NCBI RefSeq assembly: GCF_042681025.1
Contig: NZ_JBHUER010000005.1
Coordinates: 90,672-154,671 of the forward strand
Direction: 5' to 3'
Length of the DNA stretch: 64,000 nucleotides
Source: Methylopila henanensis
GTDB lineage: Bacteria > Pseudomonadota > Alphaproteobacteria > Rhizobiales > Methylopilaceae
Below, piece after piece: positions 1-6,756 of this stretch. The stretch's first letter is position 1; each line of letters begins with the position of its first letter. The notes beneath the pieces were generated by a model. It did not search any database, had not been told where the DNA came from, and saw nothing but the letters and a program-made list of their open reading frames with translations. A program made the position numbers and the translations under genes.

Positions 1-68
1 AGGATCTTCTCGGAAGATGCGAGCTGCGGATCGGCCTCGAGGCGCTCGGGGGCGAATGTGGTCTGCAT
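1..68 (-). CDS. glcF: Glycolate oxidase iron-sulfur subunit GlcF, N-terminal fragment
   Basis: Only the first 22-23 codons are inside the window. The minus strand reads MQTTFAPERLEADPQLASSE and then KI, which matches the usual start of GlcF just before its first 4Fe-4S ferredoxin motif. GlcF is the iron-sulfur subunit of the GlcDEF glycolate dehydrogenase, which passes electrons from glycolate oxidation to the membrane. The gene starts 8 nt after the UPF0314 stop codon and so belongs to the same leftward operon as glcD and glcE. The iron-sulfur and CCG domains lie beyond the window edge. The call rests on the N-terminus plus the operon context. Confidence 0.85.
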   Translation of the reverse strand, partial: MQTTFAPERLEADPQLASSEKI

Positions 69-76
69 GTCGGGTC

Positions 77-688
77 TCAGGCGCCGCGCATCGCCTGCCA
101 GTCCCGGATGACGTCGAGCGGGTGCAGGATCATGATGACGTTCAGGGTGAGGTTGTCGCGGATGACGTAGAGCGCGACGAGCTCCATCACGATCGCCGCG
201 GCGACGATCGTCCAGGTGGGCGACAGGCGCGCCACGGTGAAGCCGAGAATCATGAAGCCGATGTCGGCGACGGAGTTCAACACGCTGTCGCCGGCGAAGG
301 CGTCGGAGACGGTCGCCGCGCGGTAGCGGTCGATGATGATCGGCGAATTCTCCAGCAGCTCCCAGGCGCCTTCGACCGCGATGGCGCCGATCAGCGCGGT
401 CGCGATCGCGAGCGGGCGGCCCCGCAGGCGGCCGATCAGGACCGCCGCGCCATAGAAGATGAAGCCGTGGATGATGTGGCTGAGCGAGTACCAGTCGGCG
501 ATGTGCTGCGACGTGCCGCTGTCGTTCGCCGCCCCGTGCCACAGCTTGATCTCGCCGCAGGGGCAGATCAGCGGCCGGCCCATGGCGTAGAGGATCGCGG
601 CGAAGCCGGCGACGAGCGCGAGGCTGAGCGCGGCGCGCCCGGCGCTGATCGCGGGACGCGTGAGCACGATGCCGTTGTCAGCGGACAT
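77..688 (-). CDS. UPF0314 / DUF2585 integral membrane protein
   Basis: A 203-residue membrane protein of the UPF0314 (DUF2585) family, whose function is not known. Five or so hydrophobic segments are visible, at about residues 16-37, 70-90, 95-115, 133-155 and 160-175. The loop after the first holds a C-x-C pair (PLICPCGEIKLW), followed by conserved-looking SHIIHGF and EGAWELLENS stretches that are typical of the family. Its start overlaps the end of glcE by 11 nt and its stop lies 8 nt before glcF, so it is transcribed and probably translated with the glycolate oxidase subunits. That placement suggests, but does not show, a role linked to the enzyme or to membrane quinone reduction. Confidence 0.85.
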   Translation of the reverse strand: MSADNGIVLTRPAISAGRAALSLALVAGFAAILYAMGRPLICPCGEIKLWHGAANDSGTSQHIADWYSLSHIIHGFIFYGAAVLIGRLRGRPLAIATALIGAIAVEGAWELLENSPIIIDRYRAATVSDAFAGDSVLNSVADIGFMILGFTVARLSPTWTIVAAAIVMELVALYVIRDNLTLNVIMILHPLDVIRDWQAMRGA

Positions 689-1859
689 GCATGCGCCCCG
701 GATTGAGCACGCCGGCCGGATCGAACGCCTGGACGATCTCCGCCGTCAGGCGGGCGAGCGCCGGCGCCTCCGGTTCGAAGACGTCGACCGCGGCGCGGAC
801 CGCGTCCGGCGCGCGCACGAGAGTGGCGTGGCCGCGCGCGTCGCGCACGATCGGCCGCAGCATCGCCGCGCCGGCGTCGCCCTCGGCGGAGGTCGCGACC
901 CAGATCAGCCCGCCGCTCCAGTCGTAGAGATGCGCCTCGACGAGGGCGCCGAGCCGCGCGACCAGCCCCGGCGCGCGGGTCGGCGCGGTCGAGATGCGCC
1001 ACAGCGCGCGGTCGGGAGAGCCGAGGAAGGGCTGCGCGTCGCGCACGTCGCGCCACAGCGCCCGCGAGGCGTCGGCGTCGAGCCGGTCGGCCGCGCCGAA
1101 GCCCATGAGGCGGGCGGCGAGCTCGCCGGCGCGGTAGCGCACCTGGCTCTCGAAGTTCTCGAGCCGGAGGCAGGTGCGCGCCGGCTGGCCGCCCTGTCCC
1201 GGGATGTGGGCGGCGCCGGTGACCTCGAACGGCGTGCCCATGCCGGCGCAGAGCGCCGCGACGCCATGGACGTCGTCGAGCCCCTCGATCACGAGCGTGG
1301 TCTCGGTCTCGGCCGCCGGCAGCGTCTTGAAGGTCGCCTCCGTGATCACGCCGAGCGCGCCGTGCGATCCGCAGGCGAGCTTCACCAGATCATAGCCGGT
1401 GACGTTCTTCATCACGCGCCCGCCGGAGCGGATCGTCTCCGCGCGCCCCGTCGTCAGCCGCACGCCGATCAGGGCGTCGCGCACGGCGCCAGCGTAGATG
1501 CGCCGCGGCCCCGAGGCGTTGGTCGCGACCAGCCCGCCGATGGTCGGCTCCGCTTCGCCGCCATAGAGCGGGCGGTGGTCGAACGGCTCGAAGGCGAAGC
1601 GCTGTCCGACGCGGGCGAGCTCCGCCTCGACCTCGGCGACCGGCGTGCCGGCCCTGGCCGAGACCACCAGCTCCGACGGCTCCAGCAGGGTGACGCCGGT
1701 CAGCCGCTCGGTCGAGAGGGTCCTGCCGGCTTGCGCCGGCCGGCCGAGCCCGGCGCGGCTGCCGGCGCCGCGGATGAGGATCGGCGTCCGCGCGTCCGCG
1801 GCCTCCCGGATCGTCGCCTCGATCCCGGCCTCGTCGAAGGGAGAGATCGTGTCGGTCAC
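678..1859 (-). CDS. glcE: Glycolate oxidase FAD-binding subunit GlcE
   Basis: A 393-residue FAD-binding protein of the VAO/PCMH fold, the second flavin subunit of glycolate dehydrogenase. The N-terminal half carries the FAD site: ILIRGAGSRAGLGRP near residue 28, then EAEPTIGGLVATNASGPRR and GRVMKNVTGYDLVKLACGS. The C-terminus DPAGVLNPGRM is the usual end of FAD-linked oxidase C domains. The ATG overlaps the glcD stop by 4 nt (ATGA), which implies translational coupling. Length fits GlcE (about 350-410) and not GlcD. Substrate assignment to glycolate rather than D-lactate or another 2-hydroxyacid rests on the D-E-F gene order. Confidence 0.9.
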   Translation of the reverse strand: MTDTISPFDEAGIEATIREAADARTPILIRGAGSRAGLGRPAQAGRTLSTERLTGVTLLEPSELVVSARAGTPVAEVEAELARVGQRFAFEPFDHRPLYGGEAEPTIGGLVATNASGPRRIYAGAVRDALIGVRLTTGRAETIRSGGRVMKNVTGYDLVKLACGSHGALGVITEATFKTLPAAETETTLVIEGLDDVHGVAALCAGMGTPFEVTGAAHIPGQGGQPARTCLRLENFESQVRYRAGELAARLMGFGAADRLDADASRALWRDVRDAQPFLGSPDRALWRISTAPTRAPGLVARLGALVEAHLYDWSGGLIWVATSAEGDAGAAMLRPIVRDARGHATLVRAPDAVRAAVDVFEPEAPALARLTAEIVQAFDPAGVLNPGRMHVR

Positions 1860-3301
1860 GCCGCGACCTTCGGCAGACGGTCGTCGAGCGGGAACACCTT
1901 GGCGGGGTTCAGCAGCCAGTTCGGGTCGAAGGCGGATTTCACCCGCATCTGTTGCTCGAGTTCGATGCGGGTGAACTGGGCGGTCATCAGGTCGCGCTTC
2001 TCGATGCCGACGCCGTGCTCGCCGGTCAGGCAGCCGCCGACCTCGACGCAGGCGAGCAGGATGTCCTCGCCGGCTTTCTCCGCCTTCGCGAGCGAGACCG
2101 GATCGTTCATGTCGTAGAGCACCAGCGGATGCAGGTTGCCGTCGCCGGCGTGGAAGATGTTGGCGACCTTGAGGCCGGCGTTGTCGCAGATTTCGGTGAT
2201 GCGCGTCAGCACCTGCGGCAGCGTGCCTGTGGGGATGGTGCCGTCCATGCAGATGTAGTCGGACACCCGGCCCATGGCGCCGAAGGCGGATTTGCGGCCC
2301 TTCCAGATGGCGGCGGCCTCGGCCGGCGTCCGCGCCTGGCGGGCGTAGGTCGCGCCATGGTCGCCGGCGATCGCGCCGATGCGGGCGAGTTGCTCGTCGA
2401 TCTCGTCCGCGGAGCCCTCGACCTCGACGATCAGCATGGCGCCGACGTCGCGCGGATAGCCGGCCTTGGCGAAATCCTCGCAGATGTCGATCGCGAGCTT
2501 GTCCATGTACTCGATCGCCACCGGCACGATGCCGGCGCCGAGCACCGCCGCGACGCAGGCGCCGGCGGCCTCGGGGGAGGCGAAGCCGAACAGGATCGGC
2601 CGCGCGCCTTCCGCCATGGGCAGGATGCGCAGCGTCGCCTCGGTGACGACGCCGAACTGGCCTTCCGAGCCGCAGATCAGGCCGAGCATGTCGAGGCCCG
2701 GAGCGTCGAGCGCGTCGCCGCCGATCTCGATCACCTCGCCCTTGAGCGTGACGAAGGTGACGCCCAGCAGGTTGTTGGTGGTGACGCCGTACTTGAGGCA
2801 GTGCGCGCCGCCGGAGTTCATGGCGATGTTGCCGGCGATGGTGCAGGCGAGCTGCGAGGACGGGTCCGGCGCGTAGAAGAAGCCCTCATGCGCGATCGCG
2901 GCCGAGACCCCGAGGTTGGTCACGCCGGTCTGCACGCGCACGGTTCGGTTCGCGAGGTCGACGTCGAGCACCTTCGACATCTTGGCGACGCCGAGCACCA
3001 CGGCGTCCTCCTGCGGCAGGGCGCCGCCGGCGAGCGAGGTGCCGGCCCCGCGGGGAATCACCGGCACGCCCTCAGCTTCGAGGAAGGCGAGCACGGCCGC
3101 GGTCTGCTCGGTCGTCGAGGGCAGCACGACGGCGAGCGGCATGCGGCGATAGGCTGTCAGCGCGTCGGTCTCGAACGCGCGCCGCTCCTCCTCGGACGTG
3201 ATGACGCCCTCGCCCGGGACCAGCGCCTTGAGGCCCGCGATGATCTGGTCGCGCCGCGCCAGAATCGCGGGGTCGGGGGCGGGCAGCGCGATGCCGGTCA
3301 T
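1856..3301 (-). CDS. glcD: Glycolate oxidase catalytic subunit GlcD (FAD-linked oxidase)
   Basis: A 481-residue FAD-linked oxidase that oxidises glycolate (possibly also D-lactate) to glyoxylate. The FAD-binding domain shows VIPRGAGTSLAGGALP and TIAGNIAMNSGGAHCLKYG; the C-terminal domain shows the FHAGDGNLHPLVLYD motif and GGCLTGEHGVGIEKR, both classical for GlcD. The ATG at 3301 was chosen over an upstream in-frame start at 3364 because it has a GGAGA Shine-Dalgarno sequence about 10 nt upstream and gives the family length. It is the first gene of the leftward glcD-glcE-UPF0314-glcF operon and is divergent from lutA. In a methylotroph or C2 user this feeds glyoxylate metabolism. Confidence 0.93.
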   Translation of the reverse strand: MTGIALPAPDPAILARRDQIIAGLKALVPGEGVITSEEERRAFETDALTAYRRMPLAVVLPSTTEQTAAVLAFLEAEGVPVIPRGAGTSLAGGALPQEDAVVLGVAKMSKVLDVDLANRTVRVQTGVTNLGVSAAIAHEGFFYAPDPSSQLACTIAGNIAMNSGGAHCLKYGVTTNNLLGVTFVTLKGEVIEIGGDALDAPGLDMLGLICGSEGQFGVVTEATLRILPMAEGARPILFGFASPEAAGACVAAVLGAGIVPVAIEYMDKLAIDICEDFAKAGYPRDVGAMLIVEVEGSADEIDEQLARIGAIAGDHGATYARQARTPAEAAAIWKGRKSAFGAMGRVSDYICMDGTIPTGTLPQVLTRITEICDNAGLKVANIFHAGDGNLHPLVLYDMNDPVSLAKAEKAGEDILLACVEVGGCLTGEHGVGIEKRDLMTAQFTRIELEQQMRVKSAFDPNWLLNPAKVFPLDDRLPKVAA

Positions 3302-3410
3302 GACGGGACGTTCTCCTCGAACCGCGCCGCCGTTGAACGCCGGCGGTTTGCGGGAACCTAACATATCAGCCGCTCTAGGCGACGCCTCGAGGGCTGCGCG
3401 CGCGAACGTG

Positions 3411-3431
3411 CGGCCATGCCTTGCATGGCCG
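3411..3431. promoter_or_regulatory. 21-bp perfect inverted repeat in the glcD/lutA divergent promoter region
   Basis: CGGCCATGC and GCATGGCCG are exact 9-bp inverted arms around a CTT spacer. The repeat lies in the 202-bp gap between the divergent starts of glcD (3301) and lutA (3504), about 110 bp from glcD and 73 bp from lutA. A dimeric repressor controlling both 2-hydroxyacid operons would be expected to bind such a site, as GntR-type regulators do for lut and glc genes elsewhere, but no regulator gene lies next to it. It could also be a chance GC hairpin. Confidence 0.35.
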
Positions 3432-3503
3432 GCGGCGCGGGGCCATGGTCGCCATACAGTTCAAAGCCCTGACATTTGTCCGCGCTTCTGGAGTCGTTAT
3501 CAA

Positions 3504-4283
3504 GTGCCGCATCCGGTCGAGCCGAGGCCCCGCGTCGGGCTTTTCGCCACCTGTCTGGTGGATCTGATCCGCCCCTCGGTCGGGTTCGCAGCCGCAAAGC
3601 TCATCGAGGACGCAGGCTGCGAGGTCGTGGTTCCGGAGCAGACCTGCTGCGGCCAGCCCGCCTTCAACTCCGGCGACCGGGCGACCTCCCGCGCGCTCGC
3701 GCTGCAGATCATGGACGCGTTCCAGGGCGTCGATTACGTGGTCGCGCCGTCGGGCTCCTGCGCCGGCATGTTGAAGCGCCACGTGCCCGAGCTGTTCGAG
3801 GGCGAGCCGGAACTCGCCCGCCGGGCCGCGGCCTTCTCGGACCGGGTGTTCGAGCTCGTCTCCTTCCTGGTCGACGTGCGCGGGGTGCGCTCGGTCGCGG
3901 CGCGATTCGACGGCGCGGTGACCTACCACGACAGCTGCTCCGGCCTGCGCGAGCTCGGGATCAAGAGCCAGCCGCGCCGCCTGCTCGACAGCGTCGAGGG
4001 GCTGACGGTCTCCGAGATGAAGGACCCGGACGTCTGCTGCGGCTTCGGCGGGACCTTCGCGGTCAAGTACGGCGAGATCTCCGACGCCATCGTGGCGAAG
4101 AAGGCCGAGAACATCGCGGCGTCCGGCGCGCCGACGCTGCTCGCCGGCGATCTCGGCTGCCTCATGAACATGGCCGGCAAGCTGCAGCGGCTGGGCCGCC
4201 CGGTGAAGGTGCGCCACGTCGCCGAAGTGCTGGCCGGCATGGGCGCGGAGCCCGCCATCGGCGAACCGGAGCCGCGCTCGTGA
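3504..4283 (+). CDS. lutA: Lactate utilisation protein LutA (CCG-domain Fe-S protein)
   Basis: A 259-residue (Fe-S)-binding protein of the LutA/YkgE family, a subunit of the LutABC L-lactate dehydrogenase complex. Two CCG (cysteine-rich) domains are visible: EQTCCGQPAFNSGD near residue 50 and DVCCGFGGTFAVKYGEIS near residue 180, preceded by HDSCSGLRELGI. The start is a GTG at 3504, ten nt after GGAG; longer in-frame extension upstream reaches into the glcD promoter region and does not look like coding sequence. The stop TGA overlaps the GTG start of lutB (GTGA), implying coupling. Confidence 0.9.
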   Translation: MPHPVEPRPRVGLFATCLVDLIRPSVGFAAAKLIEDAGCEVVVPEQTCCGQPAFNSGDRATSRALALQIMDAFQGVDYVVAPSGSCAGMLKRHVPELFEGEPELARRAAAFSDRVFELVSFLVDVRGVRSVAARFDGAVTYHDSCSGLRELGIKSQPRRLLDSVEGLTVSEMKDPDVCCGFGGTFAVKYGEISDAIVAKKAENIAASGAPTLLAGDLGCLMNMAGKLQRLGRPVKVRHVAEVLAGMGAEPAIGEPEPRS

Positions 4284-5710
4284 CCGTCCATGTCCCCACG
4301 TCGCCGGCGTTCAAGGAGAACGCCCACCGCGCGCTTCACGACGAGGCGCTGCAGCGCGCGCTCGGCAATGTGGAGGTCGGCTTCATCGGCAAGCGCAAGA
4401 AGGCCTCCGACAAGCTGCCCGAGTTCGAGGCGCTGAGGGATTCCGCGCGCGACATCAAGAACCACACGCTCGCCCATCTCGATCTCTACATCGAGGCCTA
4501 TGAGGAGAAGGTGCGGGCCTCCGGCGGCCATGTGCACTTCGCCCCGACGTCCGCCGACGCGCGCAAGATCGTCGCCGACATCTGCCAGCGCGTCGGCGCC
4601 AGAACCGTCGCCAAGGGCAAGACGATGATCTCCGAGGAGATCGATCTCAACGCCCATCTCGAGGCGATCGGCGTGCAGCCGATCGAGACCGATCTCGGCG
4701 AGTACATCATCCAGCTCCGCAACGAGCGGCCGAGCCACATCGTGGCGCCGGTCATCCATCTCAACCGCGACCAGATCGAGGCGAACTTCCGCGCCGCGCA
4801 CGAAGGACTGCCGGAGGACCGCGACCTCTCGGCGCCCGAAAGCCTGCTGGCCGAGGCGCGCGCCATGCTGCGCGCGAAGTTCCTCGCCGCCGACGTCGGC
4901 ATCACCGGCGCGAACTTCCTCGTGGCGGAGACCGGCAGCTCGATCATCGTCACCAACGAGGGCAACGGCGATCTCAGCCAGACGCTGCCCAAGGTCCACA
5001 TCGTGCTGGCCTCGATCGAAAAGCTGGTGCCGACGCTCGACGACGCCGCCCAGATGCTGCGCGTGCTGGCGCGCTCGGCCACGGGGCAGGAGATCACGGT
5101 CTATACGACCTTCTCCACCGGCCCGCGCCGGCCGGACGACGTCGACGGGCCGGCCGAATACCATGTCGTTCTGCTCGACAACGGCCGTTCGGCCATGCTC
5201 GCCGGCGAGTTCCGCGACATGCTGCGCTGCATCCGCTGCGCGGCCTGCATGAACCACTGCCCGGTCTATCACGCGGTCGGCGGCCACGCTTACGGCTGGG
5301 TCTATCCCGGACCGATGGGCTCCGTGCTGTCGCCGTCGCTGATCGGCGTGGAGAAGGCGGGGCATCTGCCCAACGCCTCCACCTTCTGCGGCCGCTGCGA
5401 GAGCGTGTGCCCGGTGCGGATTCCGCTGCCGAAGCTGATGCGGCACTGGCGCGAGCGCGAGTTCGAACGGAACCTGTCGCCGGCGCCCGTGCGTTACGGC
5501 CTCAAGGCCTGGGGCTTTTTCGCCCGTCGGCCAGGGCTCTACCGGCTCGCGACCCGCGTCGGGATGGCGGGCCTCGCGCTGATAGGGCGGAAGAAGGGAC
5601 GGTTCCGCTCTCTGCCGCTCGCCGGCGGATGGACCGCCACTCGTGATCTCGCAGCCCCGCAGGGCGGCACGTTCCAGGCGCGCTGGAAGGCGGAAAGGAC
5701 GAAACGATGA
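4280..5710 (+). CDS. lutB: Lactate utilisation iron-sulfur protein LutB
   Basis: A 476-residue protein of the LutB/YkgF family. The N-terminal two thirds is the LUD domain (residues about 70-300, with GITGANFLVAETGSSII). Two ferredoxin-type clusters follow: CIRCAACMNHCPVYH beginning at Cys317 and CGRCESVCPVRIPL beginning at Cys370. The C-terminal segment LKAWGFFARRP to the end is typical of the family. The start is the GTG that overlaps the lutA stop, and the stop overlaps the lutC ATG (ATGA). LutABC oxidises L-lactate to pyruvate with electron transfer through these clusters. Confidence 0.93.
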   Translation: MTVHVPTSPAFKENAHRALHDEALQRALGNVEVGFIGKRKKASDKLPEFEALRDSARDIKNHTLAHLDLYIEAYEEKVRASGGHVHFAPTSADARKIVADICQRVGARTVAKGKTMISEEIDLNAHLEAIGVQPIETDLGEYIIQLRNERPSHIVAPVIHLNRDQIEANFRAAHEGLPEDRDLSAPESLLAEARAMLRAKFLAADVGITGANFLVAETGSSIIVTNEGNGDLSQTLPKVHIVLASIEKLVPTLDDAAQMLRVLARSATGQEITVYTTFSTGPRRPDDVDGPAEYHVVLLDNGRSAMLAGEFRDMLRCIRCAACMNHCPVYHAVGGHAYGWVYPGPMGSVLSPSLIGVEKAGHLPNASTFCGRCESVCPVRIPLPKLMRHWREREFERNLSPAPVRYGLKAWGFFARRPGLYRLATRVGMAGLALIGRKKGRFRSLPLAGGWTATRDLAAPQGGTFQARWKAERTKR

Positions 5711-6624
5711 CCGTGAGCGCGCGAGACCAGGTGCTCGGCACGATCCGGCGTTCGCTCGGCGTCGCGGGCACGGAACGGCCGCGGCTGAAGGTCGTGGAGG
5801 ATCGCCTCGGCGGCCATCCCCGCGGCGTGATCCCCGAGCGCGCCGCCGGGAAGACGGCGCTCGACCGGCTGAAGCTGTTCGTCGCCATGGCCGAGGCCTC
5901 GGCCGCGACGCTCGTGACCGTCGCGTCGCCCGACGACGTCCCGGCGGCGGTCGCCGGCTTCCTGCGCGCGCATAATCTCGCGCCCGCCGTGCGTCGTGGC
6001 TCGGACCCGCGCCTCGCGGGCCTGCCCTGGGCGGCCACCACGCTGGAGGTGAGCGAAGGCCGCTCCTTCGGCGACGACGCTGCGGGAGTGAGCGCGGCCC
6101 ATGCCGGCGTCGCCGAGACCGGAACGCTCGTCATGCTCGCCGGGCCGGAGAACCCGACTACGCTCAACTTCCTGCCCGACAACCACATCGTCGTGGTCGA
6201 GGCGAAGGACGTCGCCGCGACCTACGAGGACATGTGGGAGACGGTGCGCGCCCGCTACGGCGCAGGCGTGATGCCGCGGGTGGTGAACTGGATCACCGGA
6301 CCGTCCCGCTCGGCCGACATCGAGCAGATCCTGCTGATGGGGGCCCACGGCCCGCGCCGGCTCCACATCGTGCTGATCGACCCGTCGCATGCGGCGGAAC
6401 GCGCGCCGGAGGCGTCCGAGCCGGCCGGTTCCACGCCCGCCGAGCCGCGCGTCGGCTCGACGCTCGCGGTCGATCCCGGCGGCGACAAGGAGAAGGCTCC
6501 GGCCCCGCCGCCGGAGCCGGCCGAACCCACTAAGGGCCCCGATCCGCACGAGGACGAAGAGCTGGACGAGGCGCTCGACGAGAGTTTCCCGGCCAGCGAT
6601 CCGCCCTCGCAGACGCAGCCTTAA
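5707..6624 (+). CDS. lutC: Lactate utilisation protein LutC with an unusual acidic C-terminal tail
   Basis: A 305-residue LUD-domain protein of the LutC/YkgG family. The core (to about residue 225) contains GVAETGTLVMLAGPENPTTLNFLPD and ends at the usual GPRRLHIVLID. LutC is normally about 210-240 residues, so roughly 80 residues are extra: a Pro/Glu/Ala-rich linker (APAPPPEPAEPTKGP) followed by a very acidic terminus containing ALDESFPASDPP. That short motif is familiar from the ends of small, unrelated alphaproteobacterial proteins and has no known function. The tail keeps the same codon bias, with no frameshift visible. Third gene of lutABC, coupled to lutB by ATGA. Confidence 0.9.
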   Translation: MTVSARDQVLGTIRRSLGVAGTERPRLKVVEDRLGGHPRGVIPERAAGKTALDRLKLFVAMAEASAATLVTVASPDDVPAAVAGFLRAHNLAPAVRRGSDPRLAGLPWAATTLEVSEGRSFGDDAAGVSAAHAGVAETGTLVMLAGPENPTTLNFLPDNHIVVVEAKDVAATYEDMWETVRARYGAGVMPRVVNWITGPSRSADIEQILLMGAHGPRRLHIVLIDPSHAAERAPEASEPAGSTPAEPRVGSTLAVDPGGDKEKAPAPPPEPAEPTKGPDPHEDEELDEALDESFPASDPPSQTQP

Positions 6625-6756
6625 AGCCTTCTCCAGGGACCGCGCCGCCATAGCCGGTCCCCGGGGCTGGCGTGCGGGCCGCGTGACGTTAAGGTGCCGC
6701 GGCCGGATGCCGGGCGCCGTGGGCGCTTCTGCGCAAGCGACGGAGCGCCGACGCCC

